Positions 17,476-26,020 of a stretch of DNA of 64,000 nucleotides are shown in pieces (position 1 is the stretch's first letter; the number at the start of each line of letters is the position of its first letter). Source of the DNA: Variovorax paradoxus (GTDB lineage Bacteria; Pseudomonadota; Gammaproteobacteria; Burkholderiales; Burkholderiaceae_C); the NCBI RefSeq assembly GCF_018614875.1, contig NZ_JAGGNW010000014.1, positions 248,001-312,000 on the forward strand, given 5' to 3'. Position numbers and translations under genes: made by a program. The notes under the pieces were generated by a model, which worked only from the letters and a program-made list of their open reading frames with translations, was not told where the DNA came from and did not search any database.

Positions 17476-19524
17476 ATGGAGGATGCCTTGGCCGTCGCAC
17501 CGCCGCGGTGGGCGCTGTCCGCGTTCGCGCGGCTGCGCTCGCTCTGGCAGCGCTGGTTTCTCTGGCTGATCCTGGCCGTTCTGGTGTCGGCGCTGCTGGT
17601 CACCGTGGTCTGGCTCGCGGGGCGGCACGAGGTCGAGCAGGTGCAGGCGACGCTCGACCGCGACACTGCCGATGCGGTTTCGGATCTTCGCATCGGCTTG
17701 CAGCGCAACGCCCAGAGCCTGCGCGCCACGCAGGCTTCCGGCCCCGACCGCACGCGTTGGCCCGAAGCCGCGGCCTCGCTGCTGCGCGAGCATCGCGAGT
17801 GGCTCCGGCTCGAATGGCGCGACGCCGCGCTGCGTCCGCTCGAAGCGGCCAACACGCCCTTCCGCATGCGGCTGATCGCCGAGGAGAGCCGCGGTGCCGA
17901 CCAGTCCGACGTGGCGCTGGCCTGCGCGGCCGCGCGCAAGCTCGGTGCGCCGGCCTATTCGCCGAGCCACTATGTGCCGGTGCTCGGCGGCGGCGGCGTC
18001 GAGGTGATGGAGCTCTGCGTGCCGATCGATGCGGGCGGCTTCCTGGTGGCCAGCTACTCGCTGCGCGACACGCTCATCGAACTGGTCGGCCCCACGCTCA
18101 CGCGCGGCCAGGAAGTGGCCTTTACCGAAGCCGACGGCACGCGCCTGGTGGCGCTCGGCACTTCGCGCCGCATGGGGACGCGCGTCTTCACCTCGCAGCA
18201 GCTGATCGACCTGCCCGGTGCCGCGCTGATGCTGCGCGTCGACGGCTGGCGCGCCGCGCCCGATCTTTTTCCGAACGTGCTGACGGCGCTGGTCACGGCC
18301 ATTTCGATTGCGCTGGTGTCGGTGCTGGCGCTGCTCGCGCGCGACACGCGCCGCCGGCTGCGCGCCGAACGCGACCTGGCCGACGCGCTGGCGTTCCGCA
18401 AGGCGATGGAGGATTCGGTCATCACCGGGCTGCGCGCACGCGACCTGCAAGGGCGCATCACCTACGTGAATCCCGCGTTCTGCGAGATGGTCGGCTTCAG
18501 CCCCGAGGAGCTGATGGCCGGCAGCGGCGAATCGATCGAGGCGCCTTACTGGCCGACCGAACTGGCGCACGAATACCAGCAGCGGCAGGCCCGGCGGCTG
18601 GCCGGCGGCATGCCGCCGCGCGAGGGCTTCGAATCGGTCTTCATGCGCAAGGACGGCACCCGCTTTCCGGTGCTCATCTTCGAGGCCCCGCTGATCAACG
18701 CGCAGCGCGTGCAGACCGGCTGGATGAGCGCCTTCATCGACATCAGCGAGCAGCGCCGCATCGAGGAACTCTCGCGCGCCAGCCAGGAGCGCCTGCAGGC
18801 CAGCGCGCGGCTTGCCACGGTCGGGGAAATGGCCTCGCTGCTGAGCCACGAGCTCACCCAGCCGCTGGCCGCCATCGCCAGCTATGCGACGGGGTCGCTC
18901 AACATGCTCGGCCCCCACGCCAAGGGCGAGCAGGCCGAAGTGGCCATGGCGGTGCGCCGCATTGCGGAGCAGGCCGACCGCGCCGGCCAGGTCATCCGCA
19001 GCGTGCACGACTTCGTGCGCCGCCGCGACCGCACGCGCGAGGCCGTGGCCCCGCAGGCGCTGATCGACGCGGTGCTGCCGCTGGTGCGGCTGCAGGCGCG
19101 CAAGCTCGGCGTGAGCATCGAGGTGGTGCTCGAAGACCGCCTGCCCCCGGCCGTGTGCGACCGCACGCTGGTCGAGCAGGTGCTGCTCAACCTGGCGCGC
19201 AATGCCATGCAGGCCATGGACACGCCGGACCACGTGGGCGACCGGGTGCTGCGGCTGCGCGTGTCGCGGGTCGTCGCGGTCGGCGGCCCGGGCGCGGAGG
19301 ACGCCCGGCGCTGGCTGGAGTTCTCGGTGGCCGACCTCGGCTGCGGCATCAGCGAGGAGGTGGCGGGCCGCCTCTTCACGCCTTTCTTCACCACGCGGGC
19401 CGACGGCATGGGGCTTGGCCTGAGCCTGTGCCGCACCGTGGTGGAGCAGCATGGCGGGGTGCTCATGTTCGAGCCCAACCGCCCCCGCGGCACCGTGTTC
19501 CGGTTTACCCTGCCGAGCACATGA
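17476..19524 (+). CDS. PAS-domain sensor histidine kinase
   Basis: 682 residues. Membrane helices lie at about residues 28-50 and 268-290 and bracket a ~215-residue periplasmic sensor region. A PAS domain follows (about 310-430, VNPAFCEMVGFSPEEL). The H-box LLSHELTQPLAAIASYATG places the phospho-acceptor His at 458. The ATPase domain ends with GMGLGLSLCRTVVEQHGG. The layout is like DctB/FixL/TtrS-type kinases paired with FixJ-like regulators. ATG 17476 directly follows the nitrilase stop. The cognate regulator is 39 bp downstream. The signal is unknown. Confidence 0.92.
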   Translation: MEDALAVAPPRWALSAFARLRSLWQRWFLWLILAVLVSALLVTVVWLAGRHEVEQVQATLDRDTADAVSDLRIGLQRNAQSLRATQASGPDRTRWPEAAASLLREHREWLRLEWRDAALRPLEAANTPFRMRLIAEESRGADQSDVALACAAARKLGAPAYSPSHYVPVLGGGGVEVMELCVPIDAGGFLVASYSLRDTLIELVGPTLTRGQEVAFTEADGTRLVALGTSRRMGTRVFTSQQLIDLPGAALMLRVDGWRAAPDLFPNVLTALVTAISIALVSVLALLARDTRRRLRAERDLADALAFRKAMEDSVITGLRARDLQGRITYVNPAFCEMVGFSPEELMAGSGESIEAPYWPTELAHEYQQRQARRLAGGMPPREGFESVFMRKDGTRFPVLIFEAPLINAQRVQTGWMSAFIDISEQRRIEELSRASQERLQASARLATVGEMASLLSHELTQPLAAIASYATGSLNMLGPHAKGEQAEVAMAVRRIAEQADRAGQVIRSVHDFVRRRDRTREAVAPQALIDAVLPLVRLQARKLGVSIEVVLEDRLPPAVCDRTLVEQVLLNLARNAMQAMDTPDHVGDRVLRLRVSRVVAVGGPGAEDARRWLEFSVADLGCGISEEVAGRLFTPFFTTRADGMGLGLSLCRTVVEQHGGVLMFEPNRPRGTVFRFTLPST

Positions 19525-19563
19525 TTCGCCCTCAGGCTTTGCGCGCTCGTTTTTGGAATTGAT

Positions 19564-20190
19564 ATGCAACCGCTGATCGACGGTCTGATCTTCATCGTGG
19601 ACGACGACGCCAGCGTGCGCGAGGCGCTGGCCTGGCTGCTGCGCTCACGCCGCCTGGAGAGCGAGCACTTCGCGAGTGCCGAGGCCTTCGAGCTGCGCCT
19701 GGCCGAAGGACCGCTGCCCGAGCAGCCGCTGTGCCTGCTGCTGGATGTGCGGATGCCCGGCACCAGCGGCCTGGTGCTGTTCGACCGGCTCGCGGAACGC
19801 GGCCTGCTGGACGCCATGCCGGTGATCTTCCTGACCGGCCATGCCGATGTGCCGACGGCGGTGGACGCGGTGAAGCGGGGCGCCTTCGACTTCTGCGAGA
19901 AGCCGTTCTCCGACAACGCCCTGGTCGACCGCATCGAGCAGGCGCTGGGCGCTTCGCTGCGGGCGCTGGAGGTGCGGCGCGTGCGGCGCGGCCTGGCCGG
20001 CCGCATCGCCGAGCTGACCGACCGCGAGCGCGACGTGATGCGGCTCGTGGTCGAGGGCCTGCCGAACAAGCTGATTGCCGATCAGCTGGCGATCAGCGTG
20101 CGCACGGTGGAGGTCCACCGCGCGCGCGTGTTCGAGAAGATGGAAGTGAAATCGGCGGTCGAACTCGCCAACCGCTTGAGAGATCTTTAA
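19564..20190 (+). CDS. FixJ/LuxR-type response regulator
   Basis: 208 residues. The receiver domain has the acidic pair VDDD near residue 14, phospho-acceptor Asp61 (LLLDVRMPG), Thr in FLTGHAD and Lys113 (CEKPFS). A LuxR-type helix-turn-helix follows (about residues 145-205: LTDRERDVMRLVVEGLPNKLIADQLAISVRTVEVHRARVF split over two helices). It belongs with the upstream kinase. No obvious target operon lies next to it, since the following genes are convergent. Start ATG 19564. Confidence 0.93.
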   Translation: MQPLIDGLIFIVDDDASVREALAWLLRSRRLESEHFASAEAFELRLAEGPLPEQPLCLLLDVRMPGTSGLVLFDRLAERGLLDAMPVIFLTGHADVPTAVDAVKRGAFDFCEKPFSDNALVDRIEQALGASLRALEVRRVRRGLAGRIAELTDRERDVMRLVVEGLPNKLIADQLAISVRTVEVHRARVFEKMEVKSAVELANRLRDL

Positions 20191-20194
20191 AGGG

Positions 20195-20758
20195 TCAGAC
20201 CTTTTCCGCCACGAAGATTTCGACGCGGCGGTTCTGGGCGCGGCCGGCCGGCGTGCTGTTGTCGGCCACCGGTTCGCGCGAACCGCGGCCGTCGGTGGTG
20301 ATGGCCGTGGTCGAGACGCCGCGGCTGACCAGGTGGTTGCGCACGCTGTCGGCGCGGCTCACCGAGAGGCGCTCGTTGCCTTCTTCGCTGCCGGTGTTGT
20401 CGGTGTGGCCCACCACGCGCACGCTGGCCGCCGTGGCGCTGCGCAGGCCTTCGGCCGCCTTGTCGAGCACCTGGGCCAGGTTGCGCTTCACGTTGGCGCG
20501 GCCCACGTCGAACGACAGTTCGTTGGGAATCACGAGATGCAGCTGGTTGTCCGTTGTCTGCTCGATCACCGCGCCCGTGCCCTTGGTCGAATTTTCCAGC
20601 TCGGTCTTGAGCGCCGCCAGGCGCGCGGTCCAGCTGTTGGCAGGCGCAGCCGCCTGGGTAGCCGGCGCGGCGGCAGACCCCGGCGCGGGCGATTGCGAGG
20701 CGCACCCCACAACGAACAATGCGGCCGCAGCCGCACCCGAAACAACAAGCTTCCTCAT
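20195..20758 (-). CDS. OmpA-family outer-membrane lipoprotein
   Basis: 187 residues. Lipobox VVGC gives lipidated Cys19. After an Ala/Pro-rich linker, the OmpA C-terminal peptidoglycan-binding domain spans about residues 70-185: SFDVGRANVKRNL, VVGHTDNTGS, LSVSRADSVRNHL and NRRVEIFV. The binding-site Asp and Arg (HTDN and NRRVEI) are conserved. It is a close paralogue of the next gene upstream and lies 98 bp downstream of it on the same strand. Likely anchors the outer membrane to peptidoglycan. Confidence 0.9.
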   Translation of the reverse strand: MRKLVVSGAAAAALFVVGCASQSPAPGSAAAPATQAAAPANSWTARLAALKTELENSTKGTGAVIEQTTDNQLHLVIPNELSFDVGRANVKRNLAQVLDKAAEGLRSATAASVRVVGHTDNTGSEEGNERLSVSRADSVRNHLVSRGVSTTAITTDGRGSREPVADNSTPAGRAQNRRVEIFVAEKV

Positions 20759-20856
20759 GAGTTTTCCCTCTCTCCGTATGAACATTGAAATGATGACGTG
20801 ACGATGGCGGCCGGCCGCTCCCGCCCGGCCGGCTTTGTTTTTATCTGTCGATCCGG

Positions 20857-21516
20857 TCAGCCGCGCGGCGCGCGCTCGCCGACGTAGATTTCGACGCGGC
20901 GGTTCTGCGCCCGGCCGGCATCGCTGTTGTTGTTGGCCACCGGCTCGTGCGAGCCGCGTCCTTCGATGCGGAAGGCCGCGGCACTCACGCCGCGCGCCAC
21001 CAGGTAGTCGCGCGTGCTGGCGGCGCGGTCGACCGACAGCGGATTGTTGATGGCGTCCGAGCCGGAGTTGTCGGTGTGGCCGATGATGCGCACCTCGGCG
21101 TTCGGGTTGTTGCGCAGGCCGCTCGCGAACTGGTCGAGCACCGGTGCGAAATTGGACTTGATGTTGGCGCGGCCCACGTCGAAGGAGACGTCGCTCGGGA
21201 TCTGGAGCTTGAGCTCGTTGTTCGGGGTTTGCGTCACGGCCACGCCGGTGCCCTGCGTGGCGGCTTCCATCTGGCGCTTCTGGTTTTCCATGCGCTGCGA
21301 CCACAGGTAGCCGCCGAGCGCGCCGGCTGCGGCACCGACCACGGCACCCGTGCCGATGGCGCCGCGGTTGCCGCCGGTGGCGGAGCCGATGGCCGCGCCG
21401 CCCAGTGCGCCGATGCCGGCGCCGATGCCGGTGTTGCGCTGGGTGTCGGTCATGCCGCCGGCGCATCCGGACAAAACGAGAGCTGCAGCGGTGGTGGCGA
21501 GTACGAACTTTTTCAT
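20857..21516 (-). CDS. OmpA-family lipoprotein, YiaD-like with glycine-zipper
   Basis: 219 residues from ATG 21516, which follows an AAGGGA ribosome binding site. Lipobox VLSGC gives lipidated Cys18. Residues ~28-70 form a glycine-zipper (GIGAGIGALGGAAIGSATGG), as in YiaD-type proteins. The OmpA domain follows (SFDVGRANIKSNF, IIGHTDNSGS, NRRVEIYV). It shares the OmpA core with the 20195-20758 gene and probably arose by tandem duplication. An in-frame ATG 36 bases upstream is less likely because it spoils the signal peptide. Confidence 0.92.
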   Translation of the reverse strand: MKKFVLATTAAALVLSGCAGGMTDTQRNTGIGAGIGALGGAAIGSATGGNRGAIGTGAVVGAAAGALGGYLWSQRMENQKRQMEAATQGTGVAVTQTPNNELKLQIPSDVSFDVGRANIKSNFAPVLDQFASGLRNNPNAEVRIIGHTDNSGSDAINNPLSVDRAASTRDYLVARGVSAAAFRIEGRGSHEPVANNNSDAGRAQNRRVEIYVGERAPRG

Positions 21517-21711
21517 GGGAATCCCTTTCAAGGAGTGAATCAGGCGGGCCACAGCTTAGCCTCGGCGAGCATGCGATGGTACGGCCTTCCCAAGGTGCAG
21601 GAAATAAGAAAACTTTCTGCAAAGGCCCGTGAATGCTAGGATGATTGCTACTAAAGTAATAGCTGATAGCCGGTTCTCCGACAATCCCCCGCGGCTTGCG
21701 GCTACGAGAAT

Positions 21712-21876
21712 TCACGCTTCGGGCGGCGGGTCCTTCTTTGCGTCGGCTCCGTTGCCATCGGTGGCTTCGTCGTCGTCGTGCAGTTCGCCCTTTTTTCGAC
21801 CGGAAAACATGGTCCACCAGACGATCAATATGAATACGAGTCCGGCCCCGAGGGCTTCAAGCAAAATCAAACCCAT
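21712..21876 (-). CDS. Small single-pass membrane protein (54 aa)
   Basis: 54 residues. One N-terminal transmembrane helix (LEALGAGLVFILIVWWTMF), a GRKKGE basic turn, then a highly charged tail rich in Asp and Pro. The family is not recognised. Support comes from a clear membrane helix obeying the positive-inside rule and from lack of another gene in this 195-bp gap. Its ATG (21876-21874) and the ATG of mltA (21875-21877) share two bases on opposite strands in the tetramer CATG. One of the two starts could therefore be wrong. Confidence 0.55.
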   Translation of the reverse strand: MGLILLEALGAGLVFILIVWWTMFSGRKKGELHDDDEATDGNGADAKKDPPPEA

Positions 21877-23023
21877 GAGAAATGGACTCCAGTGGCTGGT
21901 TGGGCTCGCGATCGTAACAACGCTGGCCGGCTGCTCGATCGCCCCGCGCGCGCCCGACACGCCGTCCCGCGCCGACGCGACCCCACCGCGCGACCTCGGG
22001 CCGCTGACCGGCTCGCTGGCGCATCCCAAGAGCCGCTGGGTGCCCGTCGGCTGGTCCGAGCTGCCGGGCTTCGGCGACGACCCGCTGCATGAAGCCTGGA
22101 TTGCGCTGCTGGCCAATTGCGTGCGGCCCAACGCCGCCTTTGCGCCGCTGTGCCGCGACGTGCGCCAGCTGACCATCGCCACGCCGGAGGAGCAGCGCCA
22201 GTGGATGACCGACCGGCTGCAGCCCTACCGCGTCGAGTCGCTTGCGGGAGCGAGCGAAGGCAAGCTCACGAGCTACTACGAGCCGGTGTACGAAGCCTCC
22301 CGCGTGCCTTCCGCCACTTTCAGCATTCCGATCTACCGGGCGCCGGACGGACTGGTGCCGCGCCGCCCCTGGTACACCCGGCAGGAAATCGAAACCCTGC
22401 CCGAAGCCCAGGCCGCGCTGCGCGGCCGCGAGATCGCGTGGATGGCCGACCCCATCGACGCGCTGATGCTGCACATCCAGGGCTCCGGGCGCCTTCGCAT
22501 CACGGAAGCCAATGGCATCCAGCGCACCGTGCGCGTGGCGTTCTCGGCCACCAACGAGCAGCCGTACAAGAGCGTGCAGCAATGGCTGATCGCCCAGGGC
22601 GTGGCGAAGGTCGGCAAATGGCCCGACGACACCAAGGCCTGGGCCGCGCAGAACCCGCAGCGCGTGTCGCAGCTCTTGTGGAGCAATCCGCGCTACGTGT
22701 TCTTCCGCGAGGAAACGATGAGCGACCTCGATGCCGCCTTCGGTCCGCGCGGCGCGCAGGGCGTGCCGCTGACGGCGGGGCGCTCGATTGCCGTCGACCG
22801 CGACAGCATTCCGTACGGCACGCCGGTCTGGCTTGCATCGAGCGGGCCCGCGGCGCAACTGCAGAAGCTGGTGGTGGCGCAGGACACCGGCAGCGCCATC
22901 CTGGGCGCCGTGCGCGCCGACTACTTTGCCGGCACCGGTGCCGACGCCGGCCGCCTGGCCGCAAGCATGAACCAGCCGCTGCGCCTGTGGGCGCTGTGGC
23001 CGAGGCAACTGCCGGCGCCCTGA
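21875..23023 (+). CDS. mltA: Membrane-bound lytic murein transglycosylase A
   Basis: 382 residues. Lipobox TLAGC gives lipidated Cys20. The MltA barrel contains LTSYYEPVYEAS, RPWYTRQEIET and HIQGSGRLRI. The C-terminal 3D domain holds the catalytic Asp in VAQDTGSAILGAVRADYFAG. It cleaves glycan strands to 1,6-anhydro-muropeptides at the inner face of the outer membrane. The start at 21875 (MRNGLQWLVGLAI) gives a standard lipoprotein signal. The frame is open upstream to 21629 but without a plausible signal peptide. Confidence 0.93.
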   Translation: MRNGLQWLVGLAIVTTLAGCSIAPRAPDTPSRADATPPRDLGPLTGSLAHPKSRWVPVGWSELPGFGDDPLHEAWIALLANCVRPNAAFAPLCRDVRQLTIATPEEQRQWMTDRLQPYRVESLAGASEGKLTSYYEPVYEASRVPSATFSIPIYRAPDGLVPRRPWYTRQEIETLPEAQAALRGREIAWMADPIDALMLHIQGSGRLRITEANGIQRTVRVAFSATNEQPYKSVQQWLIAQGVAKVGKWPDDTKAWAAQNPQRVSQLLWSNPRYVFFREETMSDLDAAFGPRGAQGVPLTAGRSIAVDRDSIPYGTPVWLASSGPAAQLQKLVVAQDTGSAILGAVRADYFAGTGADAGRLAASMNQPLRLWALWPRQLPAP

Positions 23024-23155
23024 GCGGCACGACGTGCGCGCAGCCTGGGTCGAGCAAACGCACCTGACCGCAAGCTGAGTGTTTCACGCGGATGTCATGC
23101 GAAGTGCCTAACTTCGCGGGTTGATTTCCTTTTCAACCCACGAAAGCAATTGCGC

Positions 23156-25396
23156 ATGACCGCAAACACCCGCACCGACGCCAACGGCATCGACCTTGAC
23201 GACATTGGCACCAACCCCACTGCGAATCCGTCGTTCGCCGACCTGGTCGCTTCGCGCCTGAGCCGCCGCCATCTGTTCGGCCTGGGTGTCGGCACCGCCG
23301 GCACCGCGCTGCTGCAGGCCTGCGGCGGCGGCAGCGGTGGCGGCGTGGCTTTCCCAGTCATTCCGCCCGCCCCGGCGCCCGCTCCCGCCCCCGCGCCTGC
23401 GCCTGCACCCGCGCCGGCCCCCGCACCGGCCAAGCTGGGCTTCAATGCCGTGGCCAAGAGCCTTACCGACGTGGTCACCGTGCCTGCCGGCTACACCGCC
23501 AGCGTGCTCTATCGCCTGGGCGATCCGATCGCCGCGGGCGTGGCTGCCTACAAGAACGACGGCACCGACGATCCGGCCACCTACGACCGCCGTGCCGGCG
23601 ACCACCACGACGGCATGACCTTCTTTGGCATGAATGCGTCGAACAAGTGGGACGCGGCCAACGCCTCGCGCGGCCTGCTCGTGATGAACCACGAAGCCAT
23701 CACGCCGCTGTTCCTGCACCCCACGGGCCAGACCGTCGTGAGCGGCGTGCGCACTGTTGCCGACGAAGTGCTGCGCGAGTTCTACCTGCACGGCGTGAGC
23801 GTGATCGAAGTCAACAAGAGCGGCAGCAGCTGGAGCCACAAGCAGGATTCGAGCTTCAACCGCCGCGTCCACACGCTGACCGAAATGGCCTTCTCGGGCC
23901 CGGCCGCCAAGACCGACTACCTGAAGACCAAATACTCGACCGACGGCAGCAAGACCCGCGGCACGGTCAACAACTGCGCCAACGGCACCACGCCCTGGGG
24001 CACCTACCTCACCTGCGAAGAGAACTGGGCCGGCTACTTCCGCCGCATCGCCGCCACCGACAACCCCAGCCGCAGCGCCAAGGAAATCGCCTCGTTCACC
24101 CGCTACGGCGTTGCCGGCACCGGCCGCGAACTCTGGGCCACCGTCACCCCCGACACGGCCGACAACATCTACGGCCGCTGGAACGCCCAGGTGACGGGCG
24201 CCTCTGCCACCGACGACTTCCGCAACGGCGCCAACACCTACGGCTGGGTGGTCGAGATCGATCCCTTCAACCCGGCCAGCACGCCCAAGAAGCGCACCGC
24301 GCTCGGCCGCTTCGGCCATGAAGGCGCCTGCCTCGGCCCGGTCGTGGCCGGCAAGCCGCTGGTCTGGTACATGGGCGACGACTCGCGCAACGAGTACATC
24401 TACAAGTTCGTCTCGGCGAAGAACTGGGATGCGGCCGACGTGGGCGGCGGCATTGCCGCCGGCGACAAGTACATGGACGACGGCCGCCTCTATGTGGCCA
24501 GGTTCAACGCCGACGGCACCGGCGCGTGGCTCGAGCTGAAGCTCGGCGTGAACGGCATCACCGCCAGCAACGCGGCCTATGCCTTTGCCGACGCCGCCGA
24601 CGTGGTGGTCAACGCCCGCCTGGCGGCCGACGCCGCTGGCGCGACCAAGATGGACCGCCCTGAATGGACCGCCGTCAATCCGAAGACCGGCGAGGTCTAC
24701 GTCACGCTCACCAATACCAACGCCAGCTCGCGCCCCATCGACAAGACCGACGGCGCCAACCCGCGCTTCTACAACGACCGGACGACCAGCGGCTCCGACC
24801 AGAAGGGCAATCCGAACGGCCACGTCGTGCGATTTGCCGACGACAACGCCGACCCGGCCGCGCTGAGCTTCAAGTGGGACGTGTACCTGTTCGGCGCGCG
24901 CTCCACCGCCTCGGCCGACGTCAACCTCTCGCAGCTCACCGCCGACAACGACTTCTCCAGCCCCGACGGCATGTGGTTCAGCCACGCCACCGCCGGCCTG
25001 CTCTGGCTGGAGACCGACGACGGCGCCTACACCGACGTCACCAACTGCATGCTGCTGGCCGCGCTGCCCGGCAAGGTGGGCGACGGCGGCGCCAAGGCGA
25101 TCACCAACGTCGACGGTGCCACCACGCGCACGCAGAACACCTTCGTCGGCAAGGCGCCCGGCAGCGATGGCCTGCGCCGCTTCCTGGTCGGCCCGAAGGA
25201 CTGCGAGATCACCGGCATTGCCGAATCCGGCGATGGCCGTGCGCTGTTCGTGAACATCCAGCACCCGGGCGAGGGCTCGAAGGACATCGGCAATCCGGAC
25301 GGCTACATCAGCCATTGGCCGGACGGCGCCAAGAGCCGCCCGCGCTCGGCCACCGTGGTCATCACCAAGGACGACGGCGGCCTGATCGGCCTGTAA
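23156..25396 (+). CDS. PhoX/DUF839-type phosphatase, Tat-exported, possibly a lipoprotein
   Basis: 746 residues. A Tat signal is seen at residues 36-41 (S-R-R-H-L-F) and ends in LLQAC, which could be a lipobox (Cys56). Next come a GGGSGGG run and a linker of about ten Ala-Pro pairs (23367-23430). The body matches PhoX-type proteins: GTVNNCANGTTPWGTYLTCEENW, FGHEGACLGP, YMGDDSRNEYIYKF and SSPDGMWF. Known PhoX enzymes are periplasmic Ca/Fe-dependent phosphomonoesterases. ATG 23156 is preceded by in-frame TTG 23150. Whether this member is phosphate-regulated cannot be told; I see no clear pho box. Confidence 0.88.
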   Translation: MTANTRTDANGIDLDDIGTNPTANPSFADLVASRLSRRHLFGLGVGTAGTALLQACGGGSGGGVAFPVIPPAPAPAPAPAPAPAPAPAPAPAKLGFNAVAKSLTDVVTVPAGYTASVLYRLGDPIAAGVAAYKNDGTDDPATYDRRAGDHHDGMTFFGMNASNKWDAANASRGLLVMNHEAITPLFLHPTGQTVVSGVRTVADEVLREFYLHGVSVIEVNKSGSSWSHKQDSSFNRRVHTLTEMAFSGPAAKTDYLKTKYSTDGSKTRGTVNNCANGTTPWGTYLTCEENWAGYFRRIAATDNPSRSAKEIASFTRYGVAGTGRELWATVTPDTADNIYGRWNAQVTGASATDDFRNGANTYGWVVEIDPFNPASTPKKRTALGRFGHEGACLGPVVAGKPLVWYMGDDSRNEYIYKFVSAKNWDAADVGGGIAAGDKYMDDGRLYVARFNADGTGAWLELKLGVNGITASNAAYAFADAADVVVNARLAADAAGATKMDRPEWTAVNPKTGEVYVTLTNTNASSRPIDKTDGANPRFYNDRTTSGSDQKGNPNGHVVRFADDNADPAALSFKWDVYLFGARSTASADVNLSQLTADNDFSSPDGMWFSHATAGLLWLETDDGAYTDVTNCMLLAALPGKVGDGGAKAITNVDGATTRTQNTFVGKAPGSDGLRRFLVGPKDCEITGIAESGDGRALFVNIQHPGEGSKDIGNPDGYISHWPDGAKSRPRSATVVITKDDGGLIGL

Positions 25397-25450
25397 GCAA
25401 AGTCCCGGCTGTTGCTTTGCCCCCAAGGCTGCGCGCAACCTAGGGGGCGT

Positions 25451-25915
25451 CTACCGGGGCAATGGCAGCGCCGTCTTGTATCTGACCTGCTTGAGCGCGA
25501 AGCTGGAGCGGATCTTCTCGATACCCGGAATCGGCGTGAGCTGTTCCAGGATGAACTTCTCCAGCGCCGCCATGTCGGCCACCGCGATGCGAATCAGGTA
25601 GTCGCTGTCGCCCGTCATCAGGTAGCACTCCATCACCTCGTCATGCTCGGCGATGCGCTGCTCGAAGTCGGCGAGCGACTGCTTGCTTTGCGTCGTGAGG
25701 CTGATCGAGATGAACACGTTGAGCCCCAGGCCCAGCGCCTTGGCGCTCGCGAGCGCCACGTAACGGTCGATCACGCCACCGGCTTCTAGCGCCTTCACGC
25801 GTGCGAGGCAGGGCGAGGGCGACAGGTGCACGCGGCGCGCAAGCTCCACGTTCGAGAGCGCGCCATCGCGTTGCAGCTCGTCGAGAATGCGCAGGTCGAT
25901 GGCGTCGAGTTGCAT
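25451..25915 (-). CDS. Lrp/AsnC family regulator
   Basis: 154 residues. The N-terminal helix-turn-helix (about 4-50: LDAIDLRILDELQRDGALSNVELARRV split across helices, then LSPSPCLARVKALEAGGVI) is followed by a RAM ligand-binding domain (about 65-150) with YLMTGDSDYLIR. It is divergent from the 2-oxoacid dehydrogenase E1 gene with 105 bp between starts, which makes that gene its likely target. In Pseudomonas the Lrp-type MdeR controls a related E1 gene (mdeB). The effector is probably an amino acid (inference). Confidence 0.92.
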   Translation of the reverse strand: MQLDAIDLRILDELQRDGALSNVELARRVHLSPSPCLARVKALEAGGVIDRYVALASAKALGLGLNVFISISLTTQSKQSLADFEQRIAEHDEVMECYLMTGDSDYLIRIAVADMAALEKFILEQLTPIPGIEKIRSSFALKQVRYKTALPLPR

Positions 25916-26020
25916 GAAATGCCGTGAAATGAAAAGTTGCCGGAATTTTATGCTGCGTCGCCCGCGTGGATTTGGCCGTACCGATAGCTAATTTGCCGCA
26001 TGGCGGCCTAAAGTGCCGGC

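Noticed and set aside
16105-19569. 1154-codon minus-strand ORF opposite the nitrilase and kinase
   Set aside because: It spans three genes with solid catalytic motifs on the plus strand and has no motif of its own.
23367-23430. Possible CRISPR-like or tandem repeat array
   Set aside because: The repeat is the in-frame Ala-Pro linker of the PhoX protein, with a 6-base period and no spacers.
25397-25450. Terminator between the PhoX gene and the Lrp gene
   Set aside because: GCCCCC and GGGGGC can pair across about 18 bases, but the stem is interrupted and no T tract follows on either strand. Too weak to list.
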